From positions 7,541,501 through 7,605,500 of the forward strand of contig NZ_CP023692.1 in assembly GCF_008704935.1 (NCBI RefSeq): a stretch of 64,000 nt of DNA. Direction: 5' to 3'. Shown here one piece after another: positions 1 to 9,667 of this stretch. Each line of letters starts with the position of its first letter. Position 1 is the stretch's first letter. The notes beneath the pieces are model-generated. The model searched no databases. It was not told the DNA's origin and saw only the letters and a program-made list of their open reading frames with translations. The position numbers were made by a program, and so were the translations under genes. The DNA is from Streptomyces vinaceus. Lineage in GTDB: Bacteria; Actinomycetota; Actinomycetes; Streptomycetales; Streptomycetaceae.

Positions 1-105
1 GCTCACGACGTGAGCCCGCACATGGCTGCGGCCGATGCCGCCAACAAGGCGTTTCGCGCGGGCCCGGTCAAGGTGCTCGAGTTGTCGGGAACGCCCGTGG
101 CCTGA
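1..105 (+). CDS. C-terminal end of an unidentified protein (partial)
   Basis: The first frame is open from base 1 to a TGA at 103-105 and encodes 34 residues ending in ...ELSGTPVA. The start lies before the window. The tail is alanine-rich and has no recognisable motif, so no family is assigned. Codon use is GC-rich like the neighbours. The nearest downstream gene begins about 130 bp later on the same strand. Confidence 0.4.
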   Translation, partial: AHDVSPHMAAADAANKAFRAGPVKVLELSGTPVA

Positions 106-232
106 CGGCTCCCGGAGTCGGATCAGGGCGGGCCGAGGGGCAGCGCCGCCGTCGGCGGCTGAGGGATCCGGCAAAGCCGAGGAAGTCGTGGCGCGGGCAG
201 CTTGGCCGCCGCTCTCGGGTTAGCGTCTTGGG

Positions 233-754
233 ATGGTCGAAGAGGGCTCTTCAGTGCTGGTCGATGTGCGGAAGTACGACGGCAGGGTGAGCGCGCGGTG
301 GACTGCTGTCCGGCTGGGGGAGGACGAGCACGGCGTGTGGCTGGGTACGGCGCGGGGTGTCCCCGTCAGTTCGTCCGCAGGCGAGCGGCCAGGCCGGTTC
401 GCGTACGTGGTGCTGGTCCCGCGCAGGGGGTGGTGGACGGCCACGTTCTGTGCGGCCCCGGGTCCGGAGGTGTATTGCGACGTGTGCACGGTTCCCGAAT
501 GGAGCGCGGACGGGACCGTTGTGAGCATGGTGGACCTCGATCTCGATGTCGTGAGGCCGCGGGGAGGCGAGGCCCACGTCGAGGACGAGGACCAGTTCGC
601 GGAACGACGGGTGCGCTACGGCTACCCGGACGGCGTCGTCGAGGCGGCCCGGCAGACCTGCGAGTGGTTGATGGAGAGGGTCGGCCCCGAACGTGGTGGG
701 GCCGTCGAACCCTTCGCCTCGACGTACCGCTACTGGCTCGGCCTTGTCGGATAG
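233..754 (+). CDS. DUF402 domain protein (FomD/YgaC-like phosphatase fold)
   Basis: A 173-residue protein starting at ATG 233. It matches the DUF402 family, which includes FomD-like nucleoside diphosphate hydrolases. Visible hallmarks are the strand-rich N-terminal half (WTAVRLGEDEHGVWLG, then PRRGWWTATF), the segment EVYCDVCTVPEW, and the acidic metal-binding cluster DLDLDV followed by EDEDQFAERR near residues 100-125. Length fits a stand-alone DUF402 protein. Substrate is unknown; members hydrolyse phosphate esters or diphosphates with divalent metal. It stands alone, with no clear operon partner. Family assignment is from motif recognition; the reaction is inferred. Confidence 0.8.
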   Translation: MVEEGSSVLVDVRKYDGRVSARWTAVRLGEDEHGVWLGTARGVPVSSSAGERPGRFAYVVLVPRRGWWTATFCAAPGPEVYCDVCTVPEWSADGTVVSMVDLDLDVVRPRGGEAHVEDEDQFAERRVRYGYPDGVVEAARQTCEWLMERVGPERGGAVEPFASTYRYWLGLVG

Positions 755-917
755 ATCCCCGCCGGCGACTCCGCTCGGTGGTGCCGTTCGGCCGGGTGTG
801 GGCGAAGGCGCCTTCGGCTAGGACGTGTACAGAATCCGGGTGAATCGAGGTCGGGTTCCAGTGCGGGCAGCCGTACCCACCGGGTGGTCCGTTCGGCCCG
901 GTGCTTAGGGTCGCGGT

Positions 918-1136
918 GTGATCCATCCTCTTTCAGGGCCTCCCACGTGGAGGCTTCCGTTCGCCGCATTTCTTCTTGTCCTTGCGACATTCACCTGCTG
1001 GTACGGGCTCCAGCCGGTTCCCCAGGAGTGCACGTTGCTGTACGGAGGGGGCAGCAGTTGGAAGGAGGCTTATCGGCACGCGGTCGAAGCGGGCGTCTGT
1101 GAGGCGCCGGCGCGTTGGAGGACCTGGATCGGGTGA
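918..1136 (+). CDS. Small membrane-anchored hypothetical protein
   Basis: A 72-residue frame starting at GTG 918, with AGGG a few bases upstream as a weak ribosome site. Residues about 13-31 form one hydrophobic segment (FAAFLLVLATFTCWYG), followed by a short extracytoplasmic-looking tail with two cysteines (QECTLLYGG and EAGVCEAP) that could pair in an oxidising compartment. No known family was recognised. The coding call rests on codon use, the clean membrane segment and a stop just after the WRTWIG ending. Confidence 0.5.
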   Translation: MIHPLSGPPTWRLPFAAFLLVLATFTCWYGLQPVPQECTLLYGGGSSWKEAYRHAVEAGVCEAPARWRTWIG

Positions 1137-1376
1137 CCCGATCCGAAGCCCGCGACGGAATCCGGGCGGGGGGCGTTCCGTCCACCCGGCGGTCTCCCAG
1201 CTGCCCCGCCAGCCGGGGCCCGACCAGGACGAAGCCGATGCGGGGCCCATAAGCGTCGCGGTAGTGCCGACAGGGTGAGGCCGAGACCGGCCACCGCCGC
1301 GTCCGGGCGCCGGGGAATACGGAAAGCCGGAAGGTGCCCCGCGACGTCTCCGCCTCTGCCGTCGAGGAGAGCTTTC

Positions 1377-1553
1377 GTGCTCGAACGTAGGCAGGTCAAG
1401 GACCGCACCCACGTCACGTTCGTCCTGCCGGCCGAAACCCCGCCCGGCCCGGTCGGTGTGGTGGGTGATTTCAACGACAGGCAGCCCGGTGTCCACACTC
1501 TGGAACCGCGCCACGACGGAACCAAAGGCCGCCTGCTCGGGGCGAAGCGGTGA
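1377..1553 (+). pseudogene. Truncated CBM48 / isoamylase early-set domain protein
   Basis: From GTG 1377 (preceded by GAGGAGAG) the frame encodes 58 residues reading as the front half of the small Streptomyces 'isoamylase early set' proteins: LERRQVKDRTHVTFVLPA, then VGVVGDFNDRQPGVHTLEPR. These glycogen-binding-like proteins are normally about 95 residues. Here the frame stops after the DGTKG turn and the C-terminal strand block (YRFRYL-like) is missing. The stop overlaps a fragment of a different protein, so a deletion probably fused two formerly separate genes. Confidence 0.65.
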
Positions 1554-1720
1554 CCATGGGCGCGGACGACGATGCCGCGGAGATACTGTGCACCGTGACC
1601 GGGCACAAGGTCCGCCGCCTCCCGGTGATCGATGGCCACCGCCTGGCCGGCATGGTCGCCCAAGCCGCTGTCGCCCGCGCCCTGCCCGACCCGCAGGTCG
1701 GGGAGGCGAGGGCCGTGAGA
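1550..1720 (+). pseudogene. CBS-domain protein fragment
   Basis: A GTG at 1550 overlaps the preceding stop. The frame encodes DDDAAEILCTVTGHKVRRLP and then VIDGHRLAGMVAQAAVARAL, which is the second half of a CBS domain (the RRLPVID...L.GMV signature). CBS proteins in Streptomyces carry two such motifs in about 130-230 residues; only one motif survives. Similarity ends near 1720, where the frame runs into the antisense of the next gene. It is a remnant without an independent function that can be inferred. Confidence 0.55.
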
Positions 1721-1727
1721 GTTACGG

Positions 1728-2402
1728 TCAAGGCGCCCCGGCGTTCCGCTCGCCCGCCGCTCTCGTGGAGAGGGCAAGCCGGCGCTGGGCCCGGCGCAGC
1801 ATCAGGCGGGTCATGTACGGGTGGGCGAGGCCCGCCACCGCGACGTACAGGCGTCCGCGGGTGTTGTGGAGTCGTACGGCCGCTGCCAGGGCCACGGCGT
1901 CGTCCTCGATCACGATCGAGGACCGGAAGTCCAGGTGGGAGGCGTCCTTGCCGACCATGAGCTCACGGTCGGCGGTGCCGCGGACGGGGAACGGCGGCAC
2001 GTTCCTCCAATCCCGTGGGTCGCGGGACATCCCCGGTGGCAGGGGCAGACGCCATGCGTCGGTGAAGTCCGGCCGGGGCACGGCCTCGTGCAGCAGCCGG
2101 GCGTGCGAGGGCACGGGAACGGCGTGCGGACGGGCCCAGAACAGCCGGTTGGCCAGCAGTGCGCGCGGCTGTCGACGGGTCGGCGCGTGGGGCGGACGGC
2201 TGAGGGCGCTCCGCTCGATGTTGTCGAAGACCTCCTCGATCATTTGCACGAACGGCCTGAGCGGCATGGTGAGTTCGAGGACATGGACGACCCGGCAGCG
2301 GTCCGGCCCGAGGGGTTCGACGTCGAAACGGTGGTACCCCTGCCCCATCGCCCCACCGGTGGTGTCGAAGCGTACGGAGCGCCCCGGCGCGTACGCGGTC
2401 AC
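1728..2402 (-). CDS. SRPBCC C-terminal half fused to DUF2867 domain (5'-truncated)
   Basis: A 224-residue product on the minus strand. Residues 1-66 read as the second half of a polyketide-cyclase-like SRPBCC protein (RSVRFDTTGGAMGQGYHRFD ... VVHVLELTMPLRPF). Residues about 75-215 are a DUF2867 domain (FTDAWRLPLPPGM, then the HLDFRSSIVIEDD block). In relatives the SRPBCC part has about 70 more N-terminal residues forming the first half of its cavity; those are absent upstream, so the ATG at 2402 is probably internal to an ancestral gene. Both domains are usually encoded by adjacent genes, so this looks like a deletion fusion. Expression and function are doubtful. Confidence 0.6.
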   Translation of the reverse strand: MTAYAPGRSVRFDTTGGAMGQGYHRFDVEPLGPDRCRVVHVLELTMPLRPFVQMIEEVFDNIERSALSRPPHAPTRRQPRALLANRLFWARPHAVPVPSHARLLHEAVPRPDFTDAWRLPLPPGMSRDPRDWRNVPPFPVRGTADRELMVGKDASHLDFRSSIVIEDDAVALAAAVRLHNTRGRLYVAVAGLAHPYMTRLMLRRAQRRLALSTRAAGERNAGAP

Positions 2403-2461
2403 GCAGTAGCGGACCGCCAGACCGGTGTGGGGAAGATGGGGTCGTCGGGTGCCGACACCCG

Positions 2462-2650
2462 GTCGAGGAGCGCCCCGACGCAGTCGGCTGGTGCCGGGAT
2501 GATCCGCTGGCCGCGCTGTACCCGCAGGGCCAACTGGTCGAGATCGCCGACTCGTCCACCCTCATCCCCGAGGACCAGCCCGAGGCCACCGTCGTCGAAC
2601 GCCGTGCCGAGCTGCTGTGCCTGTACACCGGGCTGCCCGGGGAAACCCGC
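2462..2650 (+). pseudogene. Alpha/beta-hydrolase C-terminal remnant
   Basis: Reading in the frame that starts at 2462, the sequence gives DDPLAALYPQGQLVEIADSS followed by TLIPEDQP. This resembles the strand-loop around the catalytic histidine end of alpha/beta hydrolases (GARLVEI..S.TLIPEDQP). There is no start, no nucleophile elbow and no continuation, so it is a short decayed fragment. The rest of 2403-3084 shows nothing else I can support as coding. Confidence 0.45.
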
Positions 2651-3084
2651 CCTTGCGCGGGTCGCGCGGGTCGATGCTCCCGCGCCCGGATCCCTGCTCA
2701 TCCATGAGCCGGATGCCGGCCAGCTGGTGCCGGGGGCACGGTGACGGCCGCTCTGGGATGCCTGGACAAGTACCGGTGGCTGAGACGAATGGCGAAACGG
2801 CCGGGTTCGTTGGGCAAACGCCTCGATTGGGTGAGAGCGCTCGGCTTCGGGAGTCACGGGGTGATCCCCCCGCTTGGCCAATGTCGATGAGTTCGGCGTT
2901 CTGGGCACAGAAGCTGGGATGAGGATGCCCGCGCCGACGGGGACGACCAGGCTCAGTGATCTGGGCTCCGTTCGGATCGGCGGGTAGCTCCTTCAGGCCC
3001 ATCCGGCTGTGTTCGCGCATGGTCATCTCTCCAGTGAGCAGAAGAGACGCAGCGAGTTGCCTACCCCCTTGGAGGGCAAGCACG

Positions 3085-3402
3085 ATGGCAGACGACGTAC
3101 GGCCGGGGAATGGGTCCTCGGCGAGCATTTCCGCGGGCGAACAGATCGCCGCCGCGCTGAACAGTCTTCCTCCATCCATGGTGGTGGCCCTGAAGCAGTT
3201 GATGATCTCATTCGGGTTCCCCGCGACGGGCACCGTCAACGAAATGCCTCCGGGTGTTGCCCCCGCGCTGACCGCGATCGCGGACGCGTTCTACGGAAGC
3301 AGCTCGGGCGGGCAAGGGACGGCCTCGCGGGGTGGCGGAACCCCGCCCTTCCCGAACACGCCGCCGCTTCCTCCGCCCCCGCCCGGCGTGATCACCGGCT
3401 AG
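3085..3402 (+). CDS. Hypothetical protein with proline-rich tail
   Basis: ATG 3085 is preceded by GGAGG about 10 bases upstream, which decides this start over earlier in-frame codons. The 105-residue product has a helical N-terminal half (GEQIAAALNSLPPSMVVALK) and a disordered Gly/Ser stretch leading to a C-terminal PPFPNTPPLPPPPPGVITG tail. No signal peptide or membrane segment is evident. No family is recognised. The proline tail could bind a partner domain, but nothing nearby identifies one. Confidence 0.55.
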   Translation: MADDVRPGNGSSASISAGEQIAAALNSLPPSMVVALKQLMISFGFPATGTVNEMPPGVAPALTAIADAFYGSSSGGQGTASRGGGTPPFPNTPPLPPPPPGVITG

Positions 3403-3833
3403 CCGCTGCCCGGGCAGGGCCTGGTGGGAGCCCTACGGCCTCGGCTGCCGACCCCGGCCCCGCCAGGTCGTCGCCTTGCGCCGGGATCCCACCGGTACGG
3501 CAGGGCAGCGGATCGACACCGCGCGCCGGGGGGCTTTGGGCCCCTCGGGCAGGGCGCTGCGCCCCGTGCCCACCCTCACGAGGTAGAGGAAGCAAAACCC
3601 GTCCCGATCCCGCCGGCTCCCCGATCGGGGTGCGGGCGGTCCGCGTCGATGGTGCGACTGCGTCAGGGCGCTGCCGGGCTGCTCGCACGCCTTTGCCGGC
3701 CAAGGAGCACGCTGTGGAGCGGGTACCTGAACGCTTGCCTCCGGGCTCAGTGCACTCAGTGGACGGCTGCGTCGGGCGACGGAGTGAGGGCCGAGGGCGT
3801 GAGGGTCGAGGGCGTGAGCCCCGGAGAGCAGCT
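3403..3833. other. Gene-free stretch
   Basis: About 430 bp between the proline-tailed protein and the 3' end of the SARP gene. Frames here look like noise (arginine- and proline-rich on both strands), and no hairpin terminator or repeat stood out. Confidence 0.4.
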
Positions 3834-6800
3834 TCACAGGGCGAAGGTCCGGCGCCGATCGCGGACTGCCGCCATGTCCGCCGCGGCGCGGCGTGCGGCG
3901 GCGGCGTGGTGGGGCGCGTTCCAGGCCAGGGCGACACGTTCGGCCAGCGCGTAGGCGTCGGCCGCGGCCCGCTCTTCGCCGAGGAGGAGGTGGAGGTCGG
4001 CCAAGGGGTGGGCGAGCGGGCGGGTGGCGTAGGCAGCGTTCGCCGCGCCGGCGAACTGGTCCCGGACCGGGCGCAGATGCTCGACCAACAGGGCCGCGGA
4101 GTCGGTGTCGGCGTGCAGGACGGCGAGTTCGCTGCGGTAGTCGAGCTCCACGCCGTAGAGGTGGTCCGTCATCGGTTGCGGGGGGAAACGCACGTCGCGT
4201 GCCTCGTCCAGTCGGCCCTGGCGGGCCAGCACGAGAGCGTGCGCGACGGCGACGGGGGCGCCTACGGCCTCGTGCACCTCGCGGACGCTCTGCGCGATCT
4301 CGGCGGTCCGTCCCTGGGTGAAGCGGATGGTCCACAGGCCGAGCGTGCGTGGGCCGGTCGCGTGGTGTGCCCCGACCCGCTGGAACAGCTCGTCCGCCTG
4401 GGCGTACCGCTCCTCGGCCTCCGTGAACCGACCCGCGATGGCGGCGAGCATGGCCAGGGTCGTGACGTTGATGCCGAGCGCCCACAGCATCCCGTAGCGG
4501 TGCGCGAGGTCCAGGCCCTCAGTCGTGTGTCGGTGGACGGCCGCGGGCTCGTTGCGGACGGCTGCCGCCACGGCGTCGAGATGTTCGCACACCCAGCGGT
4601 GAGCGGGCAGGTCGTGCTCCGCGGCCAGCGCGCGCAGTTCGGCGACGAGCGCGGGCCGGGTGGCGCCCTGCAGTTCGTACGGCAGCAGCTTCGCCGAGGT
4701 CATCACGGCCGAGGCGAGCAGCCGCGGTCCGCCGGCGGAGCGGGCCAGGGCCAGCTGTGCGCCGGCCGCGGCGCGAGCACGCTCGGAGTCCTCGCCGGCC
4801 ACGGCGTCGGCGAGGACCTGGAGCACGCGGGCCCGTGTCGCCCCGTCCAGGGAGTGGTCGCGGGCCAGCCGTTCGAGACGGGCCAGCGCCGTCCGGTCGA
4901 TGAACCCCTCCAGCCGGCTGCGCCAGGGTGAGGGCTCGGTCCAGGCCCCGTAGACCGCCGCCACCAGGTCGTCGCGATGGGCCCGTACCGCGAGGTCCAC
5001 GGCCTGCTGCCGGGTGCGCCGGGCCGCGGCCGTGGCGCCGGCGCGGAGCTGCGCCCCGAGCAGGCGCATCAGGAGGGCGAGGGTGGTGTCGGGGTCCGCG
5101 TACGGGTCGGCGGTGGCCGCGCTGTGCACGTCCAGCGCCTGGGCGATCAGCCCGACCGCGACGTCGTGCGCGTACCGGCGCTCCGCCAGCCCGGCAGCGC
5201 CCAGGGCGTATTCGACGGCCAGGGGGGCGTTCACGGCGCTCCCGGATCGGGCGAAGTGGTGGGCGAGCGCGGCCAGGTCGTCGGGCCGCTGCCGGTGCAG
5301 CGTCCGGGCGATGCGGTCGTGCAGGCGGGATCGCCGTACGCCGGAGAGGTCGGTGTAGACGGTGTCGCGGACCAACGCGTGCACGAAGCCGACCCGGCCG
5401 GGTCCCGCCTCGGTCAGCAGGTCCGCGGCGAGAGCGGCGTCGAGTCCTTCGAGTACGGTCTCCTCGTCCGTGTCGGACGCCTCGACCAGCAGCGCGACGT
5501 CCGCCTCCACCCCTACGGCGGCGGCGAGCCGCACGACCGCCAGCGCGGCGTCGGGCAGCAGGGCCAGGCGCCTGCGCAGGACGTCCCGGACGCCTTGGGG
5601 GACCTCGGAGAGGGCCACCAGTGCCCCTTCGCTGTCGAGCAGGCGCGCGCTCTCCCAGACGTAGAACGGATTGCCGCCCGTCCGGGCCGTGATCGTGGCC
5701 ACGGTGGCCCGGTCGACCGGCTTGCGGCAGACGGCGTCGACGAGGGTCGCGACGTCGCGCGCTGAGAGTCCGCCGAGCGCGATCCGGTGCGGGAGGCGCG
5801 GGGCGAGCTGCGCGAGAGTCTTGCCCAGCCGGTCTGTCACCTCGGCGGGCCGGTAGCAGGCAATGGTGAGCAAGGGGACGCCGGTGACGGCGGCCGCTGC
5901 TTCGAGCAGGGCCAGTGTTTCCCCGTCGGCGCGGTGCAGGTCGTCCAGGAGCACCGCGAGGGGGCGCCCGGCGGAGGCGGCGGTGAGCCACGCCGCGAAG
6001 GCGCGGTGCGTACGGAAGCGGTCGGCTGCCGCCTCGTCGCGCGTGGCGGCGGCCGCCCCTTCCGGCTCGTGCAGGAGGACAGCCAGGTCTGCCGTCTGCG
6101 CGGGGGGCACCTCCCGGGCGAGCGCACCGAGCGCCTCCACCCACGCCCAGGCAGGCGGAGCTCCCTCGTGCCCGGGGCAGCGGCCGATCACCACGGTCCA
6201 GCCCTCGCGGCGCAGCCGGTGCGCGAACCGGTCGAGGAAGGCGGACTTGCCGGCCCCCGCTTCGCCGGTCACCAGCAGCAGTCCGCCGGTGGTACGGGCT
6301 TCTCGTGCCGCGGTGTCGGCGGCGGCGAGTTCCTTCGTCCGGCCGAGGAAGAGGGGCGGTCGGCCGGCGGGCAGGGCGCCGGAGCCCGCGTTCGGGGTGC
6401 TGCCGTGGCCGGGCCTGGCGATCTCCGTACGCGGATCCGGTCCGGCGGTGCCCGGCCGTTGCTCTGGCACGTGCGCGTGCAGCACTTCCAGCTGCTGGTC
6501 GAGGAGGGCCTGCTCGAGCTCGACCAGGGCGCGGGAGGGATCACAGCCCAGCTCCTCGCGCAGCACCGCCCGGGCCCGGCGTAGCGCGGCCAGGGCATCG
6601 GCGCGCCGCCCGCACGCCCAGTGGGCGAGCGTGAGCAGACGCCAGCCCTCCTCCCGCAGGGGGTGCTCGCCCACCAGGGCCTCGGCGGCCGACGCCGCCC
6701 TGACGGTGTGTCCGGTGCGCAGGTCCGCGGCGAGGGCCAGCTCGCGGGCGTCCGCCCGCAGCGCGGCCAGCCGGGCCGCTTCGGGACGGGCCCACGTCTC

Positions 6801-7231
6801 GTCGGAGAACTCCTGGAAGGCAGGGCCCCGCCACCAGGCCAGCGCTTCGGCCAGCAGCTGGCGCGCCTGCGCGGCCGGGGCGCGCTGCGCCCGGTCCAGC
6901 CGGTCCTCGAACCGCCAGGCGTCCACCGCCTCCTGGGGGAGGAGAAGGGCGTACCCCGGAGGGGAGGTGACCAGGACCGCCGCGGGCGTGCGGGGCGGCC
7001 GATCGGGTTCGAGCACGCGGCGGAGGTTGGACACGTAGGCGTGCAGTGACACGGTGGCCTTGGCCGGTGGGGTGCCGCGCCACAGGTCCTCGACGAGGCG
7101 GTCGACGGACACCACCGCCCCGCGGGCCGCGAGCAAGCAGGCGAGCACGGCCCTCTGCCGCGGTGCTCCCAGGGGACCGGCGTGCCTCTCGTCTCGGCCT
7201 CCAATGAGCCCAGCACTCGTATGCGCAACAC
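3834..7231 (-). CDS. SARP-family transcriptional regulator with AAA ATPase and TPR region (frameshifted)
   Basis: The product resembles the large SARP/AfsR-type regulators. The order is OmpR-like DNA-binding domain, bacterial transcriptional activation (BTAD) domain (VDAWRFEDRLDRAQ ... EELGCDPS), P-loop ATPase (GEAGAGKS, residues 295-302 counted from the internal start at 7148), then a long TPR-like helical region to about residue 1100. The N-terminus MLRIRVLGSLEAE, starting at GTG 7231, is in a different frame from the rest. One extra base in the G run 7172-7175 (plus strand) would restore ...VPLGAPRQRAVLACLLAARG. Without it the first part of the DNA-binding domain is lost. It may control the divergent hemerythrin operon or a cluster elsewhere. 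Homopolymer error is as likely as a real mutation. Confidence 0.8.
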
Positions 7232-7389
7232 GTCCGGGAATCTACCGGAGGTGGCGAGAACGAGTCGTCAACGAAGGCTGAACGCCCAGGTCGGAGGCGG
7301 TTCCGGCAAGGTCCGTAGGAGACGGCCCATGGGTTCGCCAAGCCAACACCAAGTGGCGACGGGCAGTTTCGGTACGTCCATTGCCCCGC

Positions 7390-8103
7390 ATGCGATCCAT
7401 GGAGCGAGCGAGCGTGTCCCCCAGCACCACCTCCCAACGACCCCACACCCACGAGATGGTCGTGGTCCACCGTGTCTTCCGCCGCGAGTCGGCGCTGCTG
7501 CCGCGGCTGGTCCGGGCCGTCCCGGACGGTGCGACCGGCCGGGCCGCCCAGGTCGGGGCGCACCTGGCCGAATATATGGAGGGGCTGCGCCACCACCACA
7601 CCGTCGAGGACGAGACGATCTGGCCGCTGCTGCGCGAACGCGCGGCGGATGAGGAACTGGTCGCGCGGATGGAGGAGCAGCACACCGGGATCGACACCTG
7701 CTCAGCTATGGTGGCCGACCGCGCGCTCCAGTGGCAGCGGACCGCCGACCGTACGGCGGGGCAGCAGCTCGCGCTGGCGTTGGACGAGCACCGTACGGCG
7801 TTGTTCGAGCACCTCGACGACGAGGAGCGGCTGGTCCTGCCCCTGGTGGCCCAACACCTGACCGTCGCTGAGTGGGACGCGGTCGGGCGCCGCGGTATGG
7901 AGGGCATACCCAAGGAGAAGCTCATGATTGCGCTCGGTGCCCTGCTTGAGGACGCCACCCCGCAGGAAGAGGCCTACTTCCTCGGCAGGGCCCCGTTCAT
8001 CGGGCGCCTGCTGTGGAAGGCGGTCGGACGCAGGCAGTACGCCGCTTCCTGCCGGGCCCTGAGGGCCCCGCTCTCCGAGCTCGACGGTGGCCCGGGACGA
8101 TGA
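7390..8103 (+). CDS. Hemerythrin HHE-domain protein
   Basis: About 237 residues. It carries the hemerythrin-type metal ligands in order: H...E in HTHEMVVVHRVFRRESALLP, HLAEYMEGLRHHHTVEDETI, EEQHTGIDTCS, and DEHRTALFEHLDDEERLVLP. These fold into a four-helix bundle that binds a di-iron centre and oxygen or nitric oxide. The tail after residue 165 is an extra helical region. TTG 7381, ATG 7390 and ATG 7399 are all possible starts; no good ribosome site decides. Its TGA overlaps the next gene's ATG (ATGA), so the two are translationally coupled. It faces the SARP gene across a short intergenic region. Confidence 0.85.
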   Translation: MRSMERASVSPSTTSQRPHTHEMVVVHRVFRRESALLPRLVRAVPDGATGRAAQVGAHLAEYMEGLRHHHTVEDETIWPLLRERAADEELVARMEEQHTGIDTCSAMVADRALQWQRTADRTAGQQLALALDEHRTALFEHLDDEERLVLPLVAQHLTVAEWDAVGRRGMEGIPKEKLMIALGALLEDATPQEEAYFLGRAPFIGRLLWKAVGRRQYAASCRALRAPLSELDGGPGR

Positions 8104-9038
8104 CCGTACTCGACTCCGCCCCCACGGCCCTGGACGCCTACCGGACCTGCGAGTTCGTCACCCTCGGCAGGAACGGGACCCCACTGGCCTGGCCCACGGC
8201 GGTGGCCCGGCGCCCGGACGGGACCCTCCTGCTGACCACCTCCCTGGCCTTCGCGCAGAAGGCGCTGAACGTGCGCCGGGACGGCAGGGTCGCCCTGCTC
8301 TTCTCGGACCCGACCGGCAGCGGCCTCGATCCCGCCCCGCAGGTCTTCGTGGGAGGCCGGGCCCAGTGCCCGGACGAGATCATGACCGGCCCGGAAGGGG
8401 CGGAGGAGTACTGGCGGATGCTCTTCGACCGGCAGCCGCACAGCCGTTCGTACCTCTCGGCGCCCATGCGGCCACTGATGCAGTGGTACTACCTACGGCT
8501 CCTCATCACCGTCGAGCCCGAGCAATTGACGGTACGGCCGCCCCTGGCCGCGCTGTCGGAACCGGGTGCGGCGGCAGCCGTCACCGGGACCGAGGCGCTC
8601 TCCGGCGCCGCGCAGCTGAGCCGCTTCCCCACCGCCGTACTCGCCGCACGGGACGCCACCGGGGCGCCGCTGCTCGCCCGGACCCGGCCGCGGCCCACCC
8701 CGGCCGGCTACCTGGTGGACGTGCCGCCGGACTGCGCGGTGGAACGCGGGTCGGCCTCGCTGCTGGTGCACCGACACGACGAGCGGCTGAACCACATGTA
8801 CAACGCATCCGTCCGCGGGGACCTGAGGCGGACCGACGACGGCTGGTTGCTGGTCCCGTCGGCCGTGGTCGAACCGATGGGGTCGGGACGGCCGACCGAC
8901 GCGCTCCGCGTCCTGCGGCACACGAAGCGCTCCACCGACCGCTATCTGGAGCGGAGGGGGCTGCCCCGGCCGAAGGTGCAGTGGGACCGCTTCCGTGCCC
9001 TGGCGAAGTCCGCGGCACAGAAGGAGCAGGCCTCGTGA
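8100..9038 (+). CDS. Pyridoxamine 5'-phosphate oxidase-like FMN-binding protein
   Basis: A 312-residue protein starting at ATG 8100 inside the hemerythrin stop. Residues 10-90 give the split-barrel flavin-binding fold of PPOX-like proteins (EFVTLGRNGTPLAWPTAVAR, then DGTLLLTTSLAFAQKALNVRRDGRVALLFSDP). The rest is a second barrel-like region typical of longer actinobacterial members. Such proteins bind FMN, F420 or haem and act as oxidoreductases; the substrate cannot be told here. Coupling to a hemerythrin suggests an oxygen- or NO-linked redox role, as inference. Confidence 0.75.
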   Translation: MTVLDSAPTALDAYRTCEFVTLGRNGTPLAWPTAVARRPDGTLLLTTSLAFAQKALNVRRDGRVALLFSDPTGSGLDPAPQVFVGGRAQCPDEIMTGPEGAEEYWRMLFDRQPHSRSYLSAPMRPLMQWYYLRLLITVEPEQLTVRPPLAALSEPGAAAAVTGTEALSGAAQLSRFPTAVLAARDATGAPLLARTRPRPTPAGYLVDVPPDCAVERGSASLLVHRHDERLNHMYNASVRGDLRRTDDGWLLVPSAVVEPMGSGRPTDALRVLRHTKRSTDRYLERRGLPRPKVQWDRFRALAKSAAQKEQAS

Positions 9039-9157
9039 GCAATCTGGTGGTCCGCCTCGCCGCCGCGCTCACGGGCGTCCGGAGCCGCGCCGCACACCCC
9101 CGGGCCCGGACCGGCGGTGACCGCATGCGGCAGGTGATGCGCTCGCCCCACCACTGA
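9035..9157 (+). CDS. Small basic protein in the hemerythrin operon
   Basis: GTG 9035 overlaps the upstream TGA (GTGA), and the frame gives 40 residues (MSNLVVRLAAALTGVRSRAA, then an Arg/His-rich end). It is too short for family assignment. The overlap and the strong hairpin that follows at 9186 support its being the last gene of the operon. It could be a mere read-through relic. Confidence 0.4.
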   Translation: MSNLVVRLAAALTGVRSRAAHPRARTGGDRMRQVMRSPHH

Positions 9158-9185
9158 CCTGCGAACTGCGTGCGGGTCGTTACAG

Positions 9186-9211
9186 GACCGAGGCGGAATC
9201 CCGCCTCGGTC
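9186..9211 (+). terminator. Intrinsic-type hairpin after the hemerythrin operon
   Basis: A perfect 11-bp stem (GACCGAGGCGG / CCGCCTCGGTC) with a 4-base loop lies 29 bp after the last stop. There is no U-tract, as is usual in Streptomyces. It is placed to end transcription of the 7.4-9.2 kb operon. Confidence 0.7.
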
Positions 9212-9428
9212 GCCGCTCAGATCCTGGTAGGCGGCAATGCCTCACCGTGTGCGCGCTGCCTGAAGAGGCGCTACTCGTGGCCGGCTTCGACAGTGCAGCA
9301 CCGGTGCGGCTGACGCCTGTCTGCAGCCCGCTGTTCTGGGACCCTGTGTTTGTTGCCACACGCCTTCCACCACACCGCCCCATGTGCCGCGACCAGGGGC
9401 CTTTTCGCGCAGTCGAGTGTCTTGCACC

Positions 9429-9594
9429 TCAGTGCCTCTCCACCGGGTCTTCTGAGGCGATGTCGAGTTCGACGGACCATGTCGGACCGGCATGGTCGCC
9501 CGAGGCGGGGTCCGAGAGATCGACTTCGGGACAGGCCTGGGCGACGGCCGTGAGTACGTCGTGCCGCCGACCGAGCTGGTCCGGCGTTGCCCGC
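9429..9594 (-). pseudogene. Unidentified gene fragment
   Basis: One minus frame gives a protein-like stretch (GRRHDVLTAVAQACPEVDLS, then GPTWSVELDIASEDPVERH and stop). It is cut at its 5' side by an in-frame TAG next to the IS256 remnant. The composition looks coding, but I do not recognise the family. It is probably the end of a gene disrupted by the element. Confidence 0.3.
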
Positions 9595-9667
9595 TAGGCC
9601 GACGTTGCACCGTCGGTCGGGGAGGGTCGCCCGTGCTGAGCGTAGTGAATGCCGATGGAACGACGAG

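Noticed and set aside
2956..3018. Minus-strand small frame beginning MTMREHSRMGLKELPAD
   Set aside because: It has no family, no stop at a sensible place and no ribosome site; the frame soon becomes Arg/Pro noise.
3893..7049. Several plus-strand frames opposite the SARP gene
   Set aside because: Antisense shadows with Arg/Ala-rich composition and no domains.
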